NCBI GenBank assembly: GCA_025361425.1 | Contig: JANYAH010000037.1 | Coordinates: 1-64,000, forward strand | Origin: Candidatus Solibacter sp. | Lineage (GTDB): Bacteria > Acidobacteriota > Terriglobia > Bryobacterales > Bryobacteraceae | DNA: 64,000 bases | Reading direction: 5' to 3' | Part shown: one piece after another, positions 40,296-48,404 of the stretch | Layout of the letters: every line of letters starts with the position of its first letter | Numbering within the stretch: the first letter of the stretch is position 1 | Notes under the pieces: generated by a model | The model's database searches: none | The model's input: only the letters and a program-made list of their open reading frames with translations | Told to the model about the DNA's origin: nothing | Position numbers and translations under genes: made by a program

Positions 40296-41723
40296 ATGTC
40301 CGCTGCCATTTCCGTCTCTCCGAAGTTTCGCCCGGTACTCGACCCGGAGTTCCTGCCGGCATCCCTCTGGAACCGCGCCTATCGCAGACTGGCGCACATC
40401 CGCGGGGCCTGCCCGTTGGCCATTGCCCTGGAGCGCAGCGACGGCTCCGTCTCCGTCTTCCACACCGCCACCCTGCCGCACGAAGGCGCCAACATCGCCG
40501 TCAACCATCGCTACACGGAGCGCCTGCTGAAGTACCTGCTCTGGCAGAAAGGCGGCTGGCGCATCACCATCGCCGGCGAACCGCGAATTGCCGAATACCT
40601 GCGCGCCGTTTACGCGCCGGAAGGCGTGCGCGCCTTCGACTATCGCTTCATGGGTGAACGCGTCTATGGCCGCCCGATGACGTTCGAGAGCGTGCCCTAC
40701 GGCGCGTGCCCCGAAGAGCGCGAATCCGCCACTCCCCTTGGCCGTCATCTGGATGGCTGCCGTATCGGCTTCGACCTGGGCGCCAGCGACCGCAAGTGCG
40801 CCGCCGTCATCGAAGGCAAAGTCGTCTTCAGCGACGAGGTCCCCTGGAACCCGGCCGTGCAGAGCGACCCCCAGTATCACTACGACGGCGTCCACGATTC
40901 CCTGAAGCGCGCCGCCGCCCACCTGCCGCGCGTCGATGCTATCGGCGGCTCTGCCGCGGGCGTCTACGTGGCCAACGAAGTCCGCGTCGGCTCGCTCTAC
41001 CGCGCCGTCCCCCAGGACGTGTTCGACACGCGCATCCGCCGCCTCTTCTTCGACCTGCAAACCGCCTGGAACGGCATCCCCTTCGACGTCGTCAACGATG
41101 GCGAAGTCACCGCGCTCGCTGGGTCTATGGCTCTCGGTTCAAGTGCGCTCAACGCCGGCGCCGTCCTGGGCGTCGCCTTCGGCAGTTCTCTCGCCGCCGG
41201 GTACGTCACCCCACAGGGCAACATCACGTCCTGGCTCAACGAACTCGCCTTCGTCCCCGTGGATTACCGCGAAGACGCCCCCGCCGACGAATGGTCCGGC
41301 GATCCCGGCGTCGGCGCGCAATACTTCTCCCAACAGGCCGTCGGCCGTCTGCTCACTCCCGCCGGTATCGATCTTCCCTCTGAAATGGCGCTCCCCGTCA
41401 AGCTCGAACACGTGCAGAAACTCATGGCCGCCGGCGATGCGCGGGCCCGCAAGATCTACCAGACCATCGGCGTCTACTTCGGCTACAACATCGCCACCTA
41501 TGCCGATTTCTACGAGGTGCGCAATCTTCTTGTGCTTGGCCGCGTCCTGACCGGCGCGGGAGGCGATCTGATCCTCTCCACCGCCACCGAGGTCCTCCGC
41601 GCCGAATTCCCCGAAATCGCCGAGCGCATCCGGTATCACATCCCCGACGAGAAGGAGAAGCGCCACGGCCAGGCCATCGCCGCCGCCAGCCTTCCGTCCA
41701 TTCCCACCCTGGAGACCAACTAA
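40296..41723 (+). CDS. ROK-family sugar kinase-like protein
   Basis: Protein of 475 residues. The ROK/actin-like ATPase core begins near residue 160: GFDLGASDRKCAAVIEG, a phosphate-1 loop, then GGSAAGVYV, NDGEVTALAGSMALGSS and VLGVAFGSSLAAGY. A region of about 150 residues precedes it that is not a recognisable helix-turn-helix. I cannot find the CxCGxxGC zinc motif of many ROK proteins, so kinase activity is uncertain. An ATG at 40269 is possible. It ends one base into the start of the PIG-L gene (TAATG). Confidence 0.7.
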   Translation: MSAAISVSPKFRPVLDPEFLPASLWNRAYRRLAHIRGACPLAIALERSDGSVSVFHTATLPHEGANIAVNHRYTERLLKYLLWQKGGWRITIAGEPRIAEYLRAVYAPEGVRAFDYRFMGERVYGRPMTFESVPYGACPEERESATPLGRHLDGCRIGFDLGASDRKCAAVIEGKVVFSDEVPWNPAVQSDPQYHYDGVHDSLKRAAAHLPRVDAIGGSAAGVYVANEVRVGSLYRAVPQDVFDTRIRRLFFDLQTAWNGIPFDVVNDGEVTALAGSMALGSSALNAGAVLGVAFGSSLAAGYVTPQGNITSWLNELAFVPVDYREDAPADEWSGDPGVGAQYFSQQAVGRLLTPAGIDLPSEMALPVKLEHVQKLMAAGDARARKIYQTIGVYFGYNIATYADFYEVRNLLVLGRVLTGAGGDLILSTATEVLRAEFPEIAERIRYHIPDEKEKRHGQAIAAASLPSIPTLETN

Positions 41724-42571
41724 TGCAATTCCATAAATCCACCGCGGATTTCTTCGTTCCGGACGGCATCGAACCCGGCGCCGCCCTCGCCCGCACCACC
41801 CACCTGTGCATCTCCGCGCATCAGGACGATATCGAAATCATGGCCTACCACGGCGTGGCCGAATGCTTCGGCCGCAAGGACAAGTGGTTCGCCGGCGTGG
41901 TGGCCACCAACGGCGCGGGTAGCCCGCGCACCGGCATCTACGGCGATTACACCGATGAAGAGATGCAGAAGGTGCGCGTCCTGGAGCAGCGCAAAGCCGC
42001 CTACGTCGGCGAGTACGCCTGCCAGATCCAACTCGCCTTCACCAGTTCCGAAGTCAGGGACGCAAAGGAGCGCGTGGTGGTGGAGGATCTGGCCAAGATC
42101 CTGCTCGCCGCCAACCCCGAGTACGTGTACCTGCACAACCCCGCCGATAAACACGATACCCACGTCGGCGTGACCATGCGCTCCATCGCCGCGTTGCGTG
42201 CGGTGCGCGATCGGGTCAAGCCCAAAAAGGTCTACGGCTGCGAAGTCTGGCGCGACCTGGATTGGATGCTCGACGAAGATAAGCAGGTGCTCCCCGTGAG
42301 CGCCCGTTCCAACATCGCCGCCGCTCTGGTGGGGGTTTTCGATTCGCAAGTCAGCGGCGGCAAGCGCTACGATCTGGCCACCGCCGGCCGCCGCCTGGCA
42401 CACGCCACCTATCACGCATCCCACGGCACAGACCAGGAAAGCGCGCTGAGCTTCGCGATGGACCTGACCCCGCTGGTCGAAGACCCGTCGCTCTCCGTCG
42501 CGGATTACGTGCTCTCGCTGGTGGATCGCTTCCGCTCCGACGTGGCCCGCCGCGTGAACGCGCTGGGGTGA
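41723..42571 (+). CDS. PIG-L/LmbE-family deacetylase
   Basis: Protein of 282 residues. SAHQDDIEIMAYHG near residue 31 is the AHxDD metal and catalytic motif (Gln replaces the usual Pro), and HNPADKHDTHVGV carries the later His ligands. The family removes acetyl groups from N-acetylglucosamine derivatives. It overlaps the ROK gene by one base, suggesting an operon for an amino-sugar or glycoside; no substrate is fixed. Confidence 0.85.
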   Translation: MQFHKSTADFFVPDGIEPGAALARTTHLCISAHQDDIEIMAYHGVAECFGRKDKWFAGVVATNGAGSPRTGIYGDYTDEEMQKVRVLEQRKAAYVGEYACQIQLAFTSSEVRDAKERVVVEDLAKILLAANPEYVYLHNPADKHDTHVGVTMRSIAALRAVRDRVKPKKVYGCEVWRDLDWMLDEDKQVLPVSARSNIAAALVGVFDSQVSGGKRYDLATAGRRLAHATYHASHGTDQESALSFAMDLTPLVEDPSLSVADYVLSLVDRFRSDVARRVNALG

Positions 42572-42595
42572 GCACCCCTCAATTCAGCCGCGGAC

Positions 42596-42648
42596 GCCCC
42601 GTACCGCACATGCGGTAGCTCATCGCCGCTGGCGGCGCAGTACGGGGC
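42596..42648. terminator. Compound hairpin between convergent genes
   Basis: GCCCCGTAC (42596-42604) pairs with GTACGGGGC (42640-42648) and encloses two perfect small hairpins, ACCGCA/TGCGGT (42603-42616) and CGCCGC/GCGGCG (42624-42637). The outer and first inner stem share two bases. It lies between two genes pointing at each other and could terminate both. Confidence 0.6.
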
Positions 42649-42677
42649 CAATGAAATGCCCAGGATTCTTGCGCACC

Positions 42678-42944
42678 TCAAAAGAGGCGAGCGCGTTCAG
42701 CAGCACGAAACGATGCACGCAGGCGACGGAGTACGATGATCGCAACCGCCGCGCCCGCTACCACCAGCGCCGCGTCTACGAGCAGGTAACTCCATCCCAG
42801 GCGAAACTCGCCGCTGCCGACGGTGGCGGTTCCGGCGAACAGGCAGACCATCGCCGCCGTAGCCCAAGCCGGTACTCTGCCGCGGCACAAACCGACAATC
42901 GCTCCCAGCGCCATGCCGCTGAGAATCGGAATCGCTTCAGCCAT
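42678..42944 (-). CDS. Small membrane protein, last gene of the propeller operon
   Basis: Protein of 88 residues with three hydrophobic segments (IPILSGMALGAIVGL; WATAAMVCLFAG; YLLVDAALVVAGAAVAIIVL) and a basic tail. No family is recognised. Its start lies inside the end of the preceding low-complexity gene (8-bp overlap), so it is co-translated with it. The longer frame to 43295 is opposite-phase sequence of that gene. Confidence 0.6.
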   Translation of the reverse strand: MAEAIPILSGMALGAIVGLCRGRVPAWATAAMVCLFAGTATVGSGEFRLGWSYLLVDAALVVAGAAVAIIVLRRLRASFRAAERARLF

Positions 42945-43320
42945 GATGCACCTCCGCGGTAGACGTCTCCATGCCGGCTCCGCTGCCCGGGGCGGCTCCG
43001 CCCGATTCGTCGGTCGACCTAGCTCCGCCGCTAGAGTGCGGCAGCACGTTCGCGGCGCGTTGCGCGACGAAAGGCTGCGGGACGCCGGGCTCATAAAAGC
43101 CGCCCATCGCTGGCGCCGGCCCCGCATCCATCGCGCCGGCCGGGGCCTGCGCAGACGTGCTCCCTCTCGCACTGGCGCCGGTTTCCGATGCGTCGCCCAT
43201 GGAGGCCATGGCGTCGCTTGACCCAGCGGCGCCGGCGCTGACGGAGCTTGCTCCAATTTGAACGGAGTTCTCCGAGTGGCCCGCCGGGCCAGCATCCGTG
43301 ATGATGATTTTTATTTCCAT
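42937..43320 (-). CDS. Low-complexity Ala/Gly/Ser-rich protein
   Basis: Protein of 127 residues beginning MEIKIIITDAGPAGHSENSV, then mostly Ala, Gly, Ser and Pro, probably disordered. GAGGAG eight bases before the ATG supports translation. It stands third in the operon that begins with the charged peptide and the propeller protein. No homology recognised. Confidence 0.6.
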   Translation of the reverse strand: MEIKIIITDAGPAGHSENSVQIGASSVSAGAAGSSDAMASMGDASETGASARGSTSAQAPAGAMDAGPAPAMGGFYEPGVPQPFVAQRAANVLPHSSGGARSTDESGGAAPGSGAGMETSTAEVHHG

Positions 43321-43336
43321 ATATACGCTCCTCTAC

Positions 43337-43588
43337 TCACAGAATGGCGTACCGTCCTTCAAACGTGATGGCCACGTTCGTCAGATTCGTCGCCGTGATC
43401 CAGTAAGTGCAGCCCGTCGGACTGTAACGCTCGACGGCTACCGACCATTGAATCTCTGGCGCGCCCGATTTCGGGGTGATAGGCACGACGGTCCAGATGA
43501 TGTGGTTCGCCGGGTTCCACCCAAACGTGAACCACTTCTGGGTGGCGTTCGGTCCAAGGTTTCCTGTGAATTGCAGTCCGGTTGTCAT
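43337..43588 (-). CDS. Stand-alone copy of the propeller protein's C-terminal domain
   Basis: Protein of 83 residues (ATG 43588, AGGAGA ribosome site). TTGLQFTGNLGPNATQKWFT, WTVVPITPKSGAPEIQWSV and NLTNVAITFEGRYAIL parallel the last ~85 residues of the upstream propeller protein, which reads QFTGTLNPSETKRWFTFNW, WTVMPTTVKSGAPEITWSV and NLTNIAVAFEGRYCIL. The two are gene neighbours 16 bp apart, so one is a tandem duplicate of a domain. The fold looks like an all-beta sandwich; function unknown. Confidence 0.78.
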   Translation of the reverse strand: MTTGLQFTGNLGPNATQKWFTFGWNPANHIIWTVVPITPKSGAPEIQWSVAVERYSPTGCTYWITATNLTNVAITFEGRYAIL

Positions 43589-43604
43589 CTCGCTAGTTCT
43601 CCTG

Positions 43605-46262
43605 TCAGTAGCGGCTAAGTATGCAGTAGCGTCCTTCAAACGCCACCGCGATGTTGGTCAGGTTCTGCACCGTGATCCAGTAAGTGAGGAATTCCGCACT
43701 GGCCCGCTCCACTTGAACGGACCATGTTATCTCCGGCGCTCCGGATTTGACCGTGGTCGGCATCACCGTCCACACCATTTGCCATGTGGCCGGCCAGTTA
43801 AACGTGAACCAGCGCTTGGTCTCACTGGGGTTCAGCGTCCCGGTGAACTGCACGGCGCAAATCGGGCTCTCCAGCCAACCGTCCACAGGGATTTCCCAAA
43901 CGCCGCGATTCCGCGTGCCGGCGCGCAACACGCGCGCATGTGGATGAAAGACGAGGTCGCCGATGATCGCGTTCGGCAAAGAAGCCGAGTAGTCGGCCCA
44001 ACTCGCTCCGGCGTTCAGGCTCTGATACACGCCAAGGTCCATCGCGACCCAGACCCGGTTCGAGTTCCATGGGTCCACCTCGATGGCGTTCCCCGGGATG
44101 GCGGGCAGCCCCGCCGACACGTCGGTCCACGACGTCCCGGCGTTGTCGGACCGGAAGACCCGGCCGCCGGGAGGCCGGGTCGAGTACACCGCCCAAATCC
44201 GGTTGGCGTTCGCCGGATCCACCAGCAGATCTGACACGACGGCGTTCGCACGCGGCGTCGTGAGGGCGCTCAGCGCCGTCCACGCCGCGCCGTTCCACGT
44301 GGTACGCAGAATGCGGCCGTCCTGAACGCCGACGAGAATCGTATTGATGTTGGGGATGTACAGGGCGCTTGATCGCGCGGCGCTCGGGAAAGCGACCCGC
44401 GTCCACGTGGTCATGTTGTTACGCGATATGTACAACGCGTCCCCGCCGATCGCTACCGTGTCGCCGCCGTTTGCGCTCGCCTCAAACGGTGGGTAGAACG
44501 GGCTCCCTTCGCCGGCAGGAAGCGTCGGCGGCAGATAGCTCCATGACCCGAAATCCCCTCCCGTGACGGACCGCTCCGGGCTCATGTTGTAGTAGGTGTG
44601 GAAGACGGTAGTGGGCGTGGTGCGGTTCACCGCGCAATCGCCGCCGTCGCCGTCGGCGACGTGAGTCCAAGTGGGCGATCCGGTCCACCGCTCCGTTCCG
44701 TTATCCTGAGTTCCTCCAATGACCCAGCGGGAAGAACCGAAGTTTTGCGCCAGGTACTCGAACTCTGAAATCACCAGACCGTTGTTACAGGAAACCCAAG
44801 TGATGCCGCGGTCCGGGCTGCGGAAGAGGCCGCCGTCGCAGCCCACGTAGATCATGTTCGGATTGCCCGGCTCGAACCCGATCGTGTGCTGGTCGGGATG
44901 AATCGAATCACCTGACGCACCCTTATTACTGATGGTTCGCCAAGTCCAAGTGGAACCCGAAAGATCGCCGCGGTAGCTTTCGATACCAGCGCAATACACC
45001 TGGTTGTCACGGTCGGGCGCCGCAGCCAGGTACCAGTCGTACCAAGCCTGGCTGGTGCTGGCGCCAGGCGGCAGCGGTTGCGCGGTCCAAGCTCCCGCCG
45101 CCCGGCGGAACAAGAACACGGCGCTACCCTGCGCTCCCCACACATAGGCGACGGCTGGATTCGATGGAGCCACCGAGACCGCGACGCGATTGAACGCGCC
45201 CGGACCGCCCGGTAACGCGACACTGGCCCAGGTGGTTCCGCCATCGGTCGAGCGGAAAACGCCGTCCCTACAGCCCGCCAGGATCTCGGCTTTGGGTCCG
45301 CCCGCCGGCGCCATGGAAATCGACCAGGTCGAAGCCGCGTGCCGCTGAGTCCAGGTGACACCGCCGTTCGTAGAAACGTACAGACCGCCAGTGGTCCCTG
45401 CCAGCAGGTGACTGCTATTCGCCGGGTCGACCAACAAATCATAGAAGCCCTGCCCTACGAACGGCGCGGTGCATAGCGTCGACCACGTGGTTCCGCCGTT
45501 GGTCGATTTAAGGATGCCTGCGCCGAATGGCCAATAGAAGTTTCCCTCGCCCGTTCCGCAGTACACATTCGCCGGAGCTTTGCGGTCGAAGGCCAGAGCG
45601 CCGGTGGTAAGCGTTGCGGCGAAATCGGTGCGGGGCGCCCAGCTAGCGCCGCGGTCGAAGCTCTCCCAGACGCCGCCTCCAGCCGCTCCGCAAAGCACAT
45701 GCGCGGGGTTGGAGGGGTCCACCGCGATTGCGGAAACGCGGCCTGATACATTGACGCGGCTTGAGCCATAGGTCTGGCCGTTCGGAATCGTCCAGGGCCC
45801 AAGAGATCTCCACTGAGGGCCTGACGTGGTGGGCGGTCCAGTTGGAGGTCCGGCCGTCGCGGATCCCGGCCCGTCCTCTTCCGCAGCCGCCATGTAGGCG
45901 CTTGAAACAGCCGTCGCGGTCAGTGTTCCGGGCTGTTGCGCCTCGCCCTCCACGCTGCCTTCTTGTATCGCTGCGCCCCCCTCACTCTTGTACGCCTCCG
46001 GTGCCGCGCGCATTCGGAGGGCGGAGCCAGAACCGTATTCGGCCCGGCGCTCTTCGGGAACGGCCATCGCCACGGTGGCCTCGGCGGCTTGCGAGAATCC
46101 GCGCGATTCCAGCAAATCGAGAAGGCGCAAAAGCGCCTTGCCGTCGGGTGGCTTTGCTCTTGGCAACTCGGCACTGCTCGGGGTCGCGCCGCCTTCGGTC
46201 GAGGTTACCCCCATATGGGGAAACTCTTGGTTGTCCTGAATTTCGTCAAATGGACCGCGCAC
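43605..46262 (-). CDS. BNR/Asp-box (sortilin/VPS10-like) beta-propeller protein with C-terminal beta domain
   Basis: Protein of about 885 residues. After an Ala-rich, apparently disordered N terminus (to about 150) come many repeats of the form SxDxGxTW: STNGGTTW, STNGGVTW, STDGGTTW, SPDRGITW, SDNAGTSW and SLNAGASW, the Asp-box blades of ten-bladed or paired propellers. The last ~85 residues form the domain found again in the next gene. No signal peptide is evident, so its location is unclear. Starts at GTG 46262 after AGGAGG; ATG 46214 is an alternative. Confidence 0.75.
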   Translation of the reverse strand: MRGPFDEIQDNQEFPHMGVTSTEGGATPSSAELPRAKPPDGKALLRLLDLLESRGFSQAAEATVAMAVPEERRAEYGSGSALRMRAAPEAYKSEGGAAIQEGSVEGEAQQPGTLTATAVSSAYMAAAEEDGPGSATAGPPTGPPTTSGPQWRSLGPWTIPNGQTYGSSRVNVSGRVSAIAVDPSNPAHVLCGAAGGGVWESFDRGASWAPRTDFAATLTTGALAFDRKAPANVYCGTGEGNFYWPFGAGILKSTNGGTTWSTLCTAPFVGQGFYDLLVDPANSSHLLAGTTGGLYVSTNGGVTWTQRHAASTWSISMAPAGGPKAEILAGCRDGVFRSTDGGTTWASVALPGGPGAFNRVAVSVAPSNPAVAYVWGAQGSAVFLFRRAAGAWTAQPLPPGASTSQAWYDWYLAAAPDRDNQVYCAGIESYRGDLSGSTWTWRTISNKGASGDSIHPDQHTIGFEPGNPNMIYVGCDGGLFRSPDRGITWVSCNNGLVISEFEYLAQNFGSSRWVIGGTQDNGTERWTGSPTWTHVADGDGGDCAVNRTTPTTVFHTYYNMSPERSVTGGDFGSWSYLPPTLPAGEGSPFYPPFEASANGGDTVAIGGDALYISRNNMTTWTRVAFPSAARSSALYIPNINTILVGVQDGRILRTTWNGAAWTALSALTTPRANAVVSDLLVDPANANRIWAVYSTRPPGGRVFRSDNAGTSWTDVSAGLPAIPGNAIEVDPWNSNRVWVAMDLGVYQSLNAGASWADYSASLPNAIIGDLVFHPHARVLRAGTRNRGVWEIPVDGWLESPICAVQFTGTLNPSETKRWFTFNWPATWQMVWTVMPTTVKSGAPEITWSVQVERASAEFLTYWITVQNLTNIAVAFEGRYCILSRY

Positions 46263-46346
46263 ACATCCTCCTGTTGTCGGGCGCAATCATTCGCGCCCGG
46301 CGACCATGCTTCACAGGTCTTCCACTTGGTTAGAGTGGGCCTGGGT

Positions 46347-46538
46347 TTACGGTTTACGACTTGGCTTCTGGCTCCGTCCCGGATCTTGCGGCGCGTCCGC
46401 GCCTTCGTCTTCGTCCTGGGGGTCCGCCGGCGGGGAATCCGGCTCGCGTTTCTTCAACAACTCATCGAGCCGCTGCCGGGCGTGATCCTTGTCGGGATCG
46501 CTTTCATGGATCTCGTCGTCGTGTGGACCTCGCGGCAT
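46347..46538 (-). CDS. Short highly charged protein
   Basis: Protein of 63 residues (ATG 46538, GGGAGG nearby): MPRGPHDDEIHESDPDKDHA, then RQRLDELLKKREPDSPP and acidic repeats. Disordered, no family recognised. It lies 84 bp upstream of the propeller gene in the same direction and may share its promoter. Confidence 0.5.
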   Translation of the reverse strand: MPRGPHDDEIHESDPDKDHARQRLDELLKKREPDSPPADPQDEDEGADAPQDPGRSQKPSRKP

Positions 46539-46846
46539 GTTACTCGCCCTCCCGATAATCAGGAGCTTATTACAGGTGAAAGTTAGAATCAAGCAAATTC
46601 TTGCAAATTCTTTCCTCGCTCGACAATGTTGCCACGGGCCACGGCAATCGGGTCATCTAAGCTCGCCGGCCCCACTGTCCGATAATTTGACACCGAACGT
46701 TCTTCGGACGCTCAGATCGCCAAACAACTGGTCCGCGGCCACTCGCAACTCTTACCATTCACCCACTTATGCCATTGCATGCCAACGTGCCTGTGCCACA
46801 ATGTCAACATAGCTACAGGTATGTAACACCGAAAGGAATTCTTTGG
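46539..46846. other. Divergent intergenic region
   Basis: About 300 bp between the charged-peptide gene and the Rieske gene. On the minus strand TTGCTT with an 18-bp spacer and TAATAA precedes the charged-peptide gene. On the plus strand TATGTA at 46820-46825 is the nearest -10-like word. No gene seen. Confidence 0.4.
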
Positions 46847-47308
46847 ATGCAAGGGAATGCCACCATTTCACCGCCCCCCGATGCCGGCAGGCGCACGCTC
46901 GTCTCCTGGCTTCTCGGCGGAGGCATCGCCGCCTCGCTTGCGTCTTTCTTTTACCCCGTCGTGCGCTTCCTCGATCCGCCTAAGATCGCCGAAGCTTCCG
47001 TCAACGAAGTGGCCGCGGGCAAAGTGCAAGACCTCAAGCCAAACTCGGGCAAGATCGTTAAATTCGGCAACAAACCGGCCCTCCTGATTCGCGTCAACGG
47101 TACCGAGTGGAAGGCATTCTCCGCCGTCTGCACTCATCTCAACTGCACCGTGCAGTATCGGGAAGCGCGCCGCGAAATCTGGTGCGCCTGCCACAACGGC
47201 ACTTACGACCTCGAAGGCAGGGTGGTCTCCGGACCGCCCCCGAAGCCACTCGAAGAATTCGCGGTGAAAATCCGCGGCGACGAAGTCGTAATTTCAAAAC
47301 GCGTGTAA
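46847..47308 (+). CDS. Rieske 2Fe-2S protein of a cytochrome bc-type complex
   Basis: Protein of 153 residues with GRRTLVSWLLGGGIAAS near the N terminus, a Tat-type signal anchor as in other Rieske proteins. The cluster ligands are CTHLNC (about 98-103) and CACHNG (about 117-122), with the disulfide cysteines in place. It passes electrons from quinol to a c-type cytochrome on the outside of the membrane. AAGGA lies 10 bases before ATG. Cytochrome b follows 16 bp later. Confidence 0.93.
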   Translation: MQGNATISPPPDAGRRTLVSWLLGGGIAASLASFFYPVVRFLDPPKIAEASVNEVAAGKVQDLKPNSGKIVKFGNKPALLIRVNGTEWKAFSAVCTHLNCTVQYREARREIWCACHNGTYDLEGRVVSGPPPKPLEEFAVKIRGDEVVISKRV

Positions 47309-47324
47309 CAGGAGGGACTTTCAC

Positions 47325-48404
47325 TTGTCAGCCGCGGAATTCAAAGCAAAGACCTTCGATTGGTTCGACGAACGACTTGGCCTGCGCATCGCGCGCGACA
47401 TGTTAGACCACAAAGTGGTCCCTCTCCATCCTGGAACCGCCTGGTACTACTTCGGCGGCATCACGCTCTTCCTCTTCGGCGTCCAGATGTTCACCGGACT
47501 TCTGCTGCTGCTCTACTACCGCCCCACCGTCGCCGAGGCCTTCGACAGCGTGCGCTTCATCATGACCCGGGTGGAGTTCGGCTGGCTGATTCGCTCCATT
47601 CACAGTTGGAGTGCCAACCTGCTCATCTTCTTCGCCTTCGTGCATATGTTCAGCGTCATGTTCACGCACTCCTACCGGCGCCCGCGCGAGCTTACCTGGC
47701 TCTCCGGCATCGCGCTGCTTGGTCTCATGATGGGCTTCGGCTTCAGCGGCTACTTGCTGCCTTGGAATCAGATCTCCTACTTCGCCACCAAGGTGGGCAC
47801 GGATGTCGCCGGCACCACGCCCTTCATCGGTCCGGTGCTGGCCCGCTTCCTGCGCGGCGGCGAAGATGTGGGTGCCGCCACCCTCACTCGCTTCTTCGCG
47901 TTCCACGTGATGATTCTGCCGCTGATCACCTGCGGACTGGTGGGCCTGCACATTCTGCTGGTGCAGAAGGCGGGCATGAGCACCCCCAAGAACCTCCCGG
48001 CGCAAGACCTGAGCCACATGAAGTTTTTCCCCAACTTCTTCCTGCGCGAACTGATGGTGTGGTACGGCGTGCTGGCCCTGCTTGGTTCGCTGGCCGCCAT
48101 CTTCCCCTGGGAACTCGGTGAGAAGGCCGACCCCTTCGCCTCCGCCCCAGCCGGCATCCGCCCCGAATGGTATTTCCTGGCACAGTTCTACACGCTCAAG
48201 CTGATTCCCAGCCACGTGTGGATCTTCGAGGGCGAACTCCTCGCCCTCGCCGGATTCGGCCTGTTGGCCCTGGTCTGGGTCGCGCTCCCCTTCTGGGCCA
48301 CCATCAAGCCGGATGGCTCGGGCCGCGCCCGTCTCGCCACGGGAGTGGGCATCTTCCTGGTCTGCTATCTCTTCACCTTCACTCTGCTGGGATATTTTAA
48401 ATGA
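47325..48404 (+). CDS. Cytochrome b of a Rieske/cytochrome b complex
   Basis: Protein of 359 residues starting at TTG after GGAGGG. It contains the whole cytochrome b core in one chain: heme ligands in IHSWSANLLIFFAFVHMF and FHVMILPLITCGLVGLH, GYLLPWNQISYFATKVGT at the quinol site, and RPEWYFLAQFYTLKL with the PEWY motif normally in subunit IV. It oxidises quinol and moves protons. Its stop overlaps the nonaheme cytochrome start (ATGA). Confidence 0.93.
   Translation: MSAAEFKAKTFDWFDERLGLRIARDMLDHKVVPLHPGTAWYYFGGITLFLFGVQMFTGLLLLLYYRPTVAEAFDSVRFIMTRVEFGWLIRSIHSWSANLLIFFAFVHMFSVMFTHSYRRPRELTWLSGIALLGLMMGFGFSGYLLPWNQISYFATKVGTDVAGTTPFIGPVLARFLRGGEDVGAATLTRFFAFHVMILPLITCGLVGLHILLVQKAGMSTPKNLPAQDLSHMKFFPNFFLRELMVWYGVLALLGSLAAIFPWELGEKADPFASAPAGIRPEWYFLAQFYTLKLIPSHVWIFEGELLALAGFGLLALVWVALPFWATIKPDGSGRARLATGVGIFLVCYLFTFTLLGYFK

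Noticed and set aside
38751-41060. Longer frame (769 codons) containing xylulokinase
   Set aside because: The extra N-terminal part overlaps the divergent ROK gene, and FGGY kinases begin at MWLGVDVGTG, where a good ribosome site exists.
46686-46691. TTGACA before the Rieske gene as a -35 box
   Set aside because: No -10-like word at 16-18 bp; the next TATGTA is much too far away.
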